Assembly (NCBI GenBank): GCA_963781785.1
Contig: CAWAHD010000005.1
Location: 3,348,001-3,412,000 of the forward strand
Direction: 5' to 3'
Origin: CAWAHD01 sp963781785
Lineage (GTDB): Bacteria; Planctomycetota; Planctomycetia; Isosphaerales; Isosphaeraceae
Length of the DNA stretch: 64,000 nt
How positions within the stretch are numbered: the stretch's first letter is position 1; each line of letters opens with the position of its first letter. The notes under the pieces were generated by a model that did not search any database, was not told the origin of the DNA, and saw only the letters and a list, made by a program, of their open reading frames with translations. The position numbers and the translations under genes were made by a program. Positions 35,158 through 44,249 of this stretch are shown in pieces.

Positions 35158-35433
35158 GATATGGTCCGTCCGTGGACGAGGGGAGTGGATTACCCGGAGC
35201 GGCAGTATACGGAACCCGTCGCGTTTAAAAAGGCGAATCTCGTAGGCCAGTGCCGGATTGCATCCCGAGTCGGACGGTTGTTGGCTGAACCTGGCTTGTT
35301 GGGAACGTAACGCGACCTGGGCGCGCGGTTCATTGGAATTGACAGGATGTTGCCGGGGGTTTAAATGGGCCCGGCGCCAAGGTGGAAATGCCGCGCGCCG
35401 GGTTTTCGGCCAAGCTGCTTCATGCGAGGTGGC

Positions 35434-36855
35434 ATGCAATTCAATTCCTACCAGTTCGCGTTGTTCCTGGCCGCGCTCTTGCCGGCGTACTGGCTGCTCT
35501 CTAACCGGCGTGGCGCGCAGAACGTGCTCTTGCTCGGGGCGGGCTACTACTTTTACGCCTGCTGGAACCCGCGATTCCTCGCACTTTTGATCTTATCGAC
35601 ACTCGTCGACTATGGATGCGGGCTCTGGATCGATCAATTCGAGAATCGTCGAGGGCGACGCTGGATTCTCAATATCAGCATCGCACTCAACCTGGGCGTG
35701 CTCGGGTATTTCAAATACCGGAATTTCTTCGCGGAGAATCTCTACGACCTGCTGCTTCGCTCGGGAATCTCCGTTTCGCGCTGGCACCTCGACGTCGCGC
35801 TGCCGATCGGGATTTCGTTCTACACGTTCCAGTCGATGAGCTATGTGATCGACGTCTATCGCCGCGAGATCAAGCCGACCCGCAACCTGGTTCAGTTCGC
35901 CACGTTTGTGTCGTTCTTCCCGCACTTGGTCGCAGGGCCGATCATGCGGGCGACTTCGCTCTTGCCGCAGGTCGCTCGGCGGCGGCGGTTCAACCTTCAC
36001 CAGTTCTACGAAGGCTCGTACCTGATTTTCTGGGGGTTGTTCAAGAAGGTCGTGGTGGCCGACAACCTGGCAGTCCTGGTTGACGATCTGTTCGGCCGAT
36101 GGCAGTCGCTCGCTGGCGGCTCGTGCCTGCTGGCGGTCTATGCCTTTGCCTTTCAGATCTACGGCGACTTCTCGGGGTACACCGACATCGCGCGCGGCGT
36201 GGGAAAATGCCTGGGATTCGAGATCCCCTTGAATTTCAACCTCCCGTACTTCGCCACCAGCCCGAAGGACTTCTGGAGCCGCTGGCACATCAGCCTGTCG
36301 GGCTGGCTCCGGGATTATCTCTACATCCCCCTGGGCGGCAGCCGCTCCGGCAGCCTGCTCACCTGCCGCAACCTGATGCTGACGATGGTCCTGGGGGGCT
36401 TGTGGCACGGTGCGGCCTGGACATTCGTGGCATGGGGTTTTTATCACGGCCTCCTGCTCGTCCTGCACCGAGGCGCGTCACCCTGGCTGGAGCGAATCCG
36501 TCCCGATGACGCGGTCGAAGCCGCGTGCTGGAGAGGCCTGCGAATCATCGTCACGTTCCACCTCGTCTGCCTCGGCTGGTTGGTCTTCCGCGCCGAGTCG
36601 ATGGAGCAAGCCGCCGGAATGTTGAGTGCGATCGTTCTTCGACCCGCGGTCCCACTGGCGGCGTACCTGGTTCCGGCGGCATTACTCATCATTCCGCTTT
36701 GTGCCGTACAGCTTGTGCAGTACACCACGCGTGACTTGAACGTGATCGCGCGGACGCCCTGGTATGTCCGGAGCGTGTTCTACACGGCGTGTTTCTACGC
36801 GATCGTGCTGGCCGGCCAGTTCGGCGGGCGGCAGTTTATTTACTTCCAGTTTTGA
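35434..36855 (+). CDS. MBOAT-family O-acyltransferase (AlgI/DltB-like)
   Basis: 473 residues; ATG at 35434 is chosen because GAGGT sits just upstream (a second ATG lies 12 bases earlier). About ten membrane helices. Family signatures: PIGISFYTFQSMSYVIDVYR, FFPHLVAGPIMRA, DFWSRWHISLSGWLRDYLYI and the catalytic-His segment LGGLWHGAAWTFVAWG. Such proteins transfer acyl groups across the membrane onto exported polysaccharides, usually with an SGNH/AlgJ-type partner; none is adjacent here. Single-gene unit. Confidence 0.93.
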   Translation: MQFNSYQFALFLAALLPAYWLLSNRRGAQNVLLLGAGYYFYACWNPRFLALLILSTLVDYGCGLWIDQFENRRGRRWILNISIALNLGVLGYFKYRNFFAENLYDLLLRSGISVSRWHLDVALPIGISFYTFQSMSYVIDVYRREIKPTRNLVQFATFVSFFPHLVAGPIMRATSLLPQVARRRRFNLHQFYEGSYLIFWGLFKKVVVADNLAVLVDDLFGRWQSLAGGSCLLAVYAFAFQIYGDFSGYTDIARGVGKCLGFEIPLNFNLPYFATSPKDFWSRWHISLSGWLRDYLYIPLGGSRSGSLLTCRNLMLTMVLGGLWHGAAWTFVAWGFYHGLLLVLHRGASPWLERIRPDDAVEAACWRGLRIIVTFHLVCLGWLVFRAESMEQAAGMLSAIVLRPAVPLAAYLVPAALLIIPLCAVQLVQYTTRDLNVIARTPWYVRSVFYTACFYAIVLAGQFGGRQFIYFQF

Positions 36856-36962
36856 TTCGCGTCATCCGGTCGCCTGAACATCAACATCGCGATTCCGGGA
36901 CGACGCGCCGGCTCTGTTCGCGCGGTGTTTGCGGCACTTCGTTTTTTTCATCGAGTGGGCAC

Positions 36963-36990
36963 TTGCAATCGCCCAAAGCATTGCTATAGT
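36963..36990 (+). promoter_or_regulatory. Candidate sigma-70 promoter of the S53 protease gene
   Basis: TTGCAA (36963-36968), 16-bp spacer, TATAGT (36985-36990), in an AT-richer pocket about 80 bp upstream of the start. One of the better -35/-10 matches seen in this GC-rich window. Confidence 0.5.
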
Positions 36991-37071
36991 TGGCATCCGC
37001 TCAATCCTCTCTCGCTCTGGCAACGATCCAATCCTGCGGTTATTTTTCGACTCACAACACGAGAAGCATCC

Positions 37072-38367
37072 ATGATACGACCCACGCGTCGCCAGCGTTC
37101 GCGTACGGAGTTTCCTCTCACAGGTCTCGAGCGCTGTGAGAACCGGGAATTACTCAGTACGCTGCCAATCCATGCTCCGAGCCGGGCCCACGCCGACGTG
37201 ATCCGCGTCGACCGCGAACTGGCATTGCGGCAGCATTTCGCCGTGATTCACGAGCACCCGATGCTCAAGATCGACTCCAATGTTCACCCCAACGCCGGAG
37301 GTGGTCCCCCCTCGACGGCGCTCACGCCGCCCGAGATCCGGCACATCTACTCGATCGACGCGATCAGCAACCTGGGCGCCGGCCAGACGATCGCGATTGT
37401 CGACGCCTACGACGATCCGAACATTGGCGCCGACGCCGATACCTTCGATAAGCAGTTCACGACCACGATTGGCGGCTCGACCACGCTTTATTCCGCCTAT
37501 GGGGCCAGCTCGACCTGGCTGACCAAAGATTACGCATCGGGCAAGAAGCCGGCCGGGAACGCCGGATGGGACCTGGAGATCTCTCTGGACGTCGAATGGA
37601 TGCACGCGATCGCACCCCAGGCGAAGATCATGCTGGTCGAGACCTCGTCGACCAGTTACTCAAGCCTGCTGGGCGGTGACACGTACGCGGCGACCCACGG
37701 TGCCACGGTCATCTCCAACAGTTGGGGCGGCAGTGAATCCTCGAACGAAGCTTCTGCATACGACGGGACGTTCACGGGCTACACCGGTGTCACCTTCGTG
37801 TTCTCGGCCGGTGACAGCGGCGTGCAGGAATACCCGGCCGAGTCGCCGGATGTGGTCGCCGTCGGCGGGACCACGCTCTCGCACGACTCATCCTATGACT
37901 GGACCGGCGAAACCGGCTGGTCCGACGGCGGTGGCGGCGTGAGTGCCTACGAGTCGAAGCCGTCATACCAGAGCGGTCTGAGTTACTCCAAGCGCGCGGC
38001 GCCTGACGTTTCCTACGATGCCGATCCGAATACCGGCGTGGCGGTCTACGATTCCGTGCGTTACGACGGCTCCTCGGGCTGGTGGCAGGTCGGCGGTACC
38101 AGCGAGGGAGCCCCGCAGTGGTCGGCCCTCCTGGCACTCGCGAACCAGGGGCGAGTCGCGATCGGCAAGGGCACCTTGAGCAGCATCACGCAGACCTTGC
38201 CGGCTCTGTATGCGATGTCGACCGGAACCGACGGCTCCGAGGACCTCTACGACGTGACTTCCGGCAAGAACGGCGTCGGCTCCGCCGGGCCGGGCTTTGA
38301 CCTCGTCACGGGGCTCGGAACACCGCGGCGAAGCGACCTTGTCGTCCAGGCTCTTGTGAACGCCTGA
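37072..38367 (+). CDS. Secreted S53 (sedolisin/kumamolisin-like) serine-carboxyl peptidase
   Basis: 431 residues. The N-terminus carries the planctomycete export box LERCENRELLS. A short propeptide is followed by the catalytic domain: Glu and Asp of the triad in WDLEISLDVEWMHAIAP, the oxyanion Asp in VFSAGDSGVQ and the nucleophile in GGTSEGAPQWSALL. The C-terminal Ca-binding site is seen in YDVTSGKNG and PGFDLVTGLGTP. All catalytic residues are present. The propeptide is shorter than in classical kumamolisins. Probably an acid-tolerant extracellular endopeptidase. Confidence 0.93.
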   Translation: MIRPTRRQRSRTEFPLTGLERCENRELLSTLPIHAPSRAHADVIRVDRELALRQHFAVIHEHPMLKIDSNVHPNAGGGPPSTALTPPEIRHIYSIDAISNLGAGQTIAIVDAYDDPNIGADADTFDKQFTTTIGGSTTLYSAYGASSTWLTKDYASGKKPAGNAGWDLEISLDVEWMHAIAPQAKIMLVETSSTSYSSLLGGDTYAATHGATVISNSWGGSESSNEASAYDGTFTGYTGVTFVFSAGDSGVQEYPAESPDVVAVGGTTLSHDSSYDWTGETGWSDGGGGVSAYESKPSYQSGLSYSKRAAPDVSYDADPNTGVAVYDSVRYDGSSGWWQVGGTSEGAPQWSALLALANQGRVAIGKGTLSSITQTLPALYAMSTGTDGSEDLYDVTSGKNGVGSAGPGFDLVTGLGTPRRSDLVVQALVNA

Positions 38368-38373
38368 GTCAGA

Positions 38374-38419
38374 AACGGAATGAATTCCGTTCTACGTCGC
38401 ATGACGGAATACATTCCGT
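38374..38419. repeat. Tandem pair of ACGGAA...TTCCGT hairpins
   Basis: Two palindromic units 29 bp apart: AACGGAA-TGAA-TTCCGTT (38374-38391) and ACGGAAT-AC-ATTCCGT (38404-38419), each followed by TCTACG or CTACG. Located just past the S53 stop and before the opposing HEAT-gene stop, so they could act as a bidirectional terminator or be a dispersed palindromic repeat. Confidence 0.6.
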
Positions 38420-38443
38420 TCTACGCCCACGGCTTGCATCGGG

Positions 38444-39736
38444 TCATTGTGGCCGGGCGTCCTGAGATCCCGGCGTACCTGGTGCCACGACGGTCTGCCT
38501 GAGGGTTCGTTCGGTCGCAGGGTCGATTCTTCGAAGCGCCGCCGCGGCCCTTGTTGCAATCTCCGGATCGTCCGAATTCGAGAGTTCCCGAAGCGCGGGC
38601 ACGGCGGACACCCCAAGAGGCCCGACCTCCCCCAGGGCGGTGATGATGTTCGCGCGATTGGCGGGCTTGGGCGCCCGGTGGAGAAGCTCGACCAGCCTGG
38701 AGACGAAAGATTTGATGTAAAGGGAGTACGGCACTCGCCGCATTCTTTCGACCAGTTCCCAGGACCCATGGCCGCCATCGAGCGGGTCGGCGATCTGTTG
38801 CACCAGCGTGTCAAGGGCCCGCGAAGCCATACGATTCTCGTGCTCCAGGAGGAAGAACGCAGCATCCTCGCGCATGCCGCCGTCGTCGCTCGCCAGCGCC
38901 TCGATCATCACCGGTCTCAGGGCCTTGGCGCGACCGCATTGAGTGACCAGGTCGTTGAGCGCCTGGATTCTGGTCGCAAGATCGGGATGCTTGAGCAACG
39001 GGATGATCATCGCCGCCGTCGGCTCCTCGCCCTGAGCGAGAATCAAGACTCGCACCAATCGAAAATGGTCCAGGCGGATCGACTGATCTGTGAGCATCGG
39101 AGACAACGCCGTGACAACCCGAGAGCGCGTCGCCGGCTTGTCGAGTCGTAAGAGCGCTTGTCCAACGATGACCCGCACCGACTTGTCTGGTCCGTCGAGG
39201 GCTCGATCCAGGTCGCCGACCGCCGATCGGGCCGTCGGGCCGAGGTTCCAGAACACCCAGGCGGCGGCGCGGCGAACCTGCGGCGACCCGTCGCCGAGCG
39301 CTCGAAGAGCTTTTTCCCGGAAGTCGGTCTCCGGCGCGGACCCATACCGAATGATGAAGAGCTCGAGCTGGTCCACCGCATTGACTTGTACTGCCGGATC
39401 GCTGTCCTTGGCAGCCACACGGAGAGCGGCCAGGGCCTCCTCGGGGCAGTCCAGCGCGGTCCGTACCAGGATGGAACAGGCACGGCGGCGCACCTGGGCG
39501 TCACCGTCACGCATCGCTCGCAAGACCCACGGTCTGGCCGCTGGCCCGAGCTGGACGAGCCCGTCAGCAGCCTGACGACGGCTCGATTCCCTCGGATCCC
39601 GCAACTGACCGACCAGTCGCCATGCCCGGAATTGCTCCGCCCCCATCTGCCAGAACGGGCGGCTGATGAGCAACAGCGCCGCGACGACACATGTCCCGTA
39701 GAACAACGGCCCGAATCGCCAGCGAGAGCTTTTCAT
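38444..39736 (-). CDS. Membrane-anchored HEAT-repeat protein
   Basis: 430 residues from the ATG at 39736; longer in-frame starts lie inside the upstream gene. One N-terminal membrane helix (GPLFYGTCVVAALLLI) is followed by about nine HEAT/PBS-type repeats (DGSPQVRRAAAWVFWNLGPT, HPDLATRIQALNDLVTQ, DDPEIATRAAAALRRIDP). HEAT arrays are protein-binding scaffolds; the partner is unknown. It starts 14 bases after the DUF1501 stop and is the last gene of the TPR/CRTAC-DUF1549-DUF1501-HEAT run. Confidence 0.8.
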   Translation of the reverse strand: MKSSRWRFGPLFYGTCVVAALLLISRPFWQMGAEQFRAWRLVGQLRDPRESSRRQAADGLVQLGPAARPWVLRAMRDGDAQVRRRACSILVRTALDCPEEALAALRVAAKDSDPAVQVNAVDQLELFIIRYGSAPETDFREKALRALGDGSPQVRRAAAWVFWNLGPTARSAVGDLDRALDGPDKSVRVIVGQALLRLDKPATRSRVVTALSPMLTDQSIRLDHFRLVRVLILAQGEEPTAAMIIPLLKHPDLATRIQALNDLVTQCGRAKALRPVMIEALASDDGGMREDAAFFLLEHENRMASRALDTLVQQIADPLDGGHGSWELVERMRRVPYSLYIKSFVSRLVELLHRAPKPANRANIITALGEVGPLGVSAVPALRELSNSDDPEIATRAAAALRRIDPATERTLRQTVVAPGTPGSQDARPQ

Positions 39737-39750
39737 GCGCGCATCCCGCC

Positions 39751-41177
39751 TCAAGCCAGGATTGCTTTCTTGACCTCGCCATGGACGTTGGTCAAGCGCC
39801 GCTGGATTCCGTTGTGATAAAACGTCAGCCGCTTGTGGTCGATCCCCAAGAGGTGGAGGACGGTGGCATGAAAATCGGGCCAGGTGACGGGGTTTTCGGC
39901 GGATTTCCAGCCGATCTCGTCGGTCGAGCCGTACGCCATTCCGTGCTTGAGCCCGGCCCCGGCGAGCCACACGCAGAACCCTTGCTGGATTGTGATCGCG
40001 GCCCAGGCCGACGATTCCGCGCCTGACTCGGAAAATGGGGTCCGCCCGAACTCGGTCGTGAGCAGGACCAGCGTATCATCGAGCAGCCCGCGCCGGCGGA
40101 AATCGCGGAGCAGTCCCGCGACCGGCCGGTCGATCCGGCCGGCTTCCTGGCCGTGATTGGCCTTCATGTCTTCGTGCCCGTCCCAGTTTCGGCGCGGGCG
40201 AGCCGAAGGTGCCGCCAGAGAACAGCTGGACGAACCGAACGCCGCGCTCGAGCAATCGCCGTGCGAGCAAGCACGCCCGGCCAAAGTCGCTACGTTTCCG
40301 GGCGATCGATGCCGTAAAGCGACAGGGTCTGGGCACTCTCGTCTTTCAGGTCGGCGACGAGCGGGACCGAGACCTGCATCCGCGCGGCCATCTCGTAACC
40401 GCGGATGCGAGCGGCCAGGGCGTCATCGCCCGGATGTCGCTCGAGGTGGCTCCTGGTTCATCGCAGCGACCAGCTCGCGCGTGCCCGACTCGGAATCGGA
40501 ATCGACCGGCGCGGGCCGGGAACAGGTCGTCGATCGGCTTTCCTTGCGGCCGGATCACCACGCCCTGGTGCCGCGCCGGCAGGAAGCCGTTTGTCCAGTT
40601 GATCGAGCCGCCGGCCGGAAACTCGCGAGCGTCCGGGATCACCACGAAGGCCGGCAGGTCGTCGGACTCGCTCCCCAGCCCATAGCTCAGCCAGGCTCCC
40701 GCCGAAGGGAAGCCGTTCAAGCCGAAACCCGCTATTCTCCTGGAAAGTCGCCGGCGTGTGGTTCGAGGTCTCGGCGACCATCGAGCGGATCACCGTCAGC
40801 TCGTCGGCCATCTCGCCGAGGTGGGGAAACAGGTCCGAGACCCACAGGCCGCTCTGACCCCGCTTGCGAAACGCCCAGTCGGGCCTGCGCAGCCGGCCGA
40901 CCTGGCCGAAAAAGACGTCGGGCTTGGTCGGGGAATTGAGCGATTTGCCGTGGGCCGCGATCAGTCCCGGCTTGTAGTCGAACGTGTCGACATGGCTCAT
41001 CGCCCCGCACAGGCAGATGTGCATCGCGCGCGTCGCCCTGGGCGCAAAGTGAGGACACCGCGGGCTCGCCTCACCCGGTACGCCGGCTTGGAGCGTCCCG
41101 TCTCGCAAGAGGAGCGTCATCGACGCGGCGCCCGCCAGTCCGCCTCTGGCCCAGGAAAAGAACTCGCGACGGTCCAT
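39751..41177 (-). pseudogene. DUF1501 protein, several frameshifts
   Basis: Begins MDRREFFSWARGGLAGAASM, a twin-arginine-like leader, and runs through ICLCGAMSHVDTFDYKPGLI, LSYGLGSESDDLPAFVVIPD, LKDESAQTLSLYGID, RFVQLFSGGTFGSP and NWDGHEDMKANHGQEAGRID to FGRTPF and LLGIDHKRLTF. These are the DUF1501 landmarks in the right order. To read them, the frame must change near 40735, 40480 and 40200. DUF1501 proteins (sulfatase-like fold) are the usual partners of DUF1549/DUF1553 cytochrome proteins, here directly upstream. The preserved protein signal suggests recent or artefactual indels. Confidence 0.8.
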
Positions 41178-41197
41178 GGCGGCCTCCCGACCTCCGG

Positions 41198-44100
41198 TCA
41201 ATCGAAGTAGAGGAACTCGTTGCAGTTGAACAGGGCCCGCGTGAGTGCCGGGAGTCCTGAACGGCTCGACAACCTTGACGGCTTGCGCTTGCTCGTCCGG
41301 GCTCGGGGCGGCCTGCCAAGAGCCAGCCGGTAAGCGCGGTCGACCTGCCGGTCGGGGACTGGCCCTGCCTCGCGCGACCAGCCGGGCGGCAAAGGCGTCG
41401 CAGAGGTGCAGGACCAGGGCGTTGTTCATCAGCGAAAGTGCTTGCAAGGGCGTCGTCGTGACCGCGCGGCGGGGCGCCGTGGTCGACGGGTCGGGGCAGT
41501 CGAATGCGTCGAGCAGGCCGCTGCGGCCGCCGCGGAGCCAGGCCCGGTACAGCGTCCGCCGGTTGAGGCCCGGCGTCCGCCGGACCCTTGGCAGTGTAAA
41601 GGATGGCGGCGGTGCCCGGTGCCTTGTGAATTTCGTGGTCGAGAAAGCTCGGGCCGCCGAGCTTCGTATCGAGCACGCCGGAAACCGCGAGCATCGCGTC
41701 GCGGACCATCTCGGCCTCCAGCCGCACCGGCGACTTCCGCCAGAGCAGGCGATTGCCGGCGTCGCGCTTGAGGGCCGCCGGGTCCGATCGCGACGACTGC
41801 CGATAGGCGGCCGACATGACGATCAGCCGGTGCATCGCCTTCAAGCTCCAGCCGCGGATCGCGATCTCCGAGGCCAGCCAGTCGAGCAGCTCGGGATGGG
41901 AAGGGTGGCCGCCGTTGAAGCCGAGGTCGCTCGGGTGTCTCGACCAGGCCCGTACCGAAGTGGGCCTGCCAGAGCCGGTTGACCACGACCCGGGCAAACA
42001 GCGGATTGTGCGCGCTCGGAAATCCACGACCGCCAGCTTGGCTCGCGCGCATTGCCTCGGGAGCATCGGCCGCCAGCCCGAATTCGGCACCGGGCGCCGC
42101 CACGGCCGAGACGCCGCCCGCGGCCACCACCTCGCCGGGCTGATTGGGATTGCCGCGCACCTCAATCCGCATCGCTCCCGGCTCCCGCGGTACGACGGCG
42201 TAGGCGTGACGGCCTGCCGGCCGGCGACGACCGCAGCCGCTTGATCTCCTCGATGAGCCGCGCTCGCTCGTCGCGGCGATCGTGCGGCAAAGCTAGGGCG
42301 ATCTCGGCTGGGGCGATGTGATCGCCGAAGGATTCATGCCGAAGCGGCAATCTCCGCTGGGTCGAGCGCCCGGTCGTACAGCCGGGCGCGCACCAAGGTC
42401 CCGGCGAGCATCCGATCGCTCGCCGGCCGGAATGTGGCGCATTCCCAAGACGACCTGGGCCTGCGCCGGCCGCAAATGCAACCGGTGGCGACGACTTGTA
42501 TGGCTCGCCGTACGGCTGCGCCTTCGCGGAACAGGCGGATCGTGCCGTCCGCCGCTATAAGTGATCGCCATGTGAATCGGCGCGATCGACGGCATCGGTT
42601 TCGATCGCGCCCGTCAGCGCGCCGGTGCGCCGGAAGAAATCGCTGCCGGCCATCCAGCGGCCCGGCTCGCGCTCGCCGAAGACGATCGAATCGAACACGA
42701 AACCGTCCAGCGTTTGAACGCTGATCGCTCCGCCGCCCCGCTGGCTGAGATTGTCGAGCTGCACCCAGACCTCGATCGTCTTGGTCTTGAGCTTCTGTTT
42801 GAGGGGCGATGTGATCGCGTATCCGGTCTTGCCGTCCAGTCGCAGTCCTTCGCGAGTCAGCGTCGCGCCTCCCTCGAGCGTCGTCTTGAGCTCGCCCTGG
42901 CCTCGATCGAGCCCGCCGTCGAAGTCCCAGGCCGCGATCGGCTGCGGTGGTGCAACCAGCCGTTTGGGCCGGCTCGCGCAGGATCCGGGCACGTGCGGGG
43001 CGTTCCAGCGCGTCGAGCTGCGCCTCGAGGGCCTCGATTCTTGTTCGCAGGGCCCCCGCCCCGGGATCCGTCGCGGCAAGATCCCGTTCGCCATGACGGA
43101 CGCCCGACAGTGCCGAGGCGAGCCGATAGTATTCTGACTGGCGGATCGGGTCGAACTTGTGGTCATGGCAGCGGGCGCAGTTGAGCGTCAATCCCAGGAA
43201 TGTCTGGCCCACCGTGCCGATCATGTCTTCCAGCTCGTCGCTGCGCACGACCGCCTTCATCACACTGGAGAGCTGGTTCTGACCGACGGTGTCAAAGGCC
43301 CCGGCTACGAGAAACCCGGTCGCCGCGATTGCCCCCGAGTCGTCAGGACGGAGCACGTCGCCGGCCAGTTGCAGCCTGGCAAACTCGTCGTAAGGCATGT
43401 CGAGGTTCAGGGCGTCGCACCACCCAGTCGCGGTACCGCCAGGCGGCCGGGCGGAACTCGTCGAACTCGAAGCCGTTGCTCTCGCCGTATCGAGCGAGAT
43501 CGAGCCACCATCGCGCCCAGCGGACCCCGTATTGGGGTGAGGCGAGGTATCGGTCCACCAACCTGCGCGATACGCGTCGAGCGAGTCGTCCTGAACGAAC
43601 GCCTCGACCTCCTCGGGCCTGGGGGGCAGGCCCGTGAGGTCAAAGCTGAGCCGGCGGATCAGGACCCTTCGGTCGGCCTCCGGCGCAGGCGAAAGCTGAT
43701 GCGCCTCGAGCTTCTCGAGGATGAAGAAGTCAACCGGCGATCGGACCCATTCCCGCCGGCCCACGGCGGGAAACACCGGCCGATTGACCGGCTGGAGCGA
43801 CCACCAATCGCGGCCGGCGCGGCGCGGCGTCGTGACCTGAAATGGGTCGATCGGGTCGCTGCCCCAGCGTGCCCCGCCGGCGATCCACTGGCGCAGGACT
43901 GCCTTCTCGCCGTCGGTCAGGGGCGACTTGGGCGGCATCTCACCGGCCGTCGACCCGTTCCCAGAGCAAGCTGTCTTCCGGCTTCCCCGGTACGATCGGT
44001 GCTCCGCTCTTTCCGCCCTCGAACGCCGAGGCGCGCCTCGACAGGTTGAGAGCCCCTTTGGGGTCGGCTCCGGAATGACAGTCGAGGCACCGCCGGGCCA

Positions 44101-44218
44101 GAAGCGGAGCGACCTGCCGGTCGAAGTCTCGGCCTCCATCCCCGCCGCCCCTCGCCACCGAGGCCGCCGTCACCAGCATCGATCCCACAGCCACGATGGT
44201 GAAGCACCGGGTTTGCAT
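41198..44218 (-). pseudogene. Planctomycete cytochrome protein: PSCyt1-DUF1549-LamG-DUF1553, many frameshifts
   Basis: Start at the ATG at 44218 (signal peptide MQTRCFTIVAVGSMLVTAAS). The heme-type motif RRCLDCHSG marks PSCyt1. DUF1549 is recognised from DFFILEKLEAHQLSP, LIRRLSFDLTGLPPRPEEVE and LTLNCARCHDHKFDPI. A LamG/concanavalin-like insert follows (AAWDFDGGLD, KTKTIEVWVQLDNLSQ). DUF1553 comes last (NPLFARVVVNRLWQAHFGTG, HPELLDWLASEI, MSAAYRQSS), with the typical ALFNCNEFLYFD end at 41198. At least six frame changes are needed. The gene sits 31 bp downstream of the CRTAC gene and just upstream of DUF1501, the standard pairing. Confidence 0.75.
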
Positions 44219-44249
44219 GCGGAAGCCACGTCCCAAGGCCAAAAGGGAG

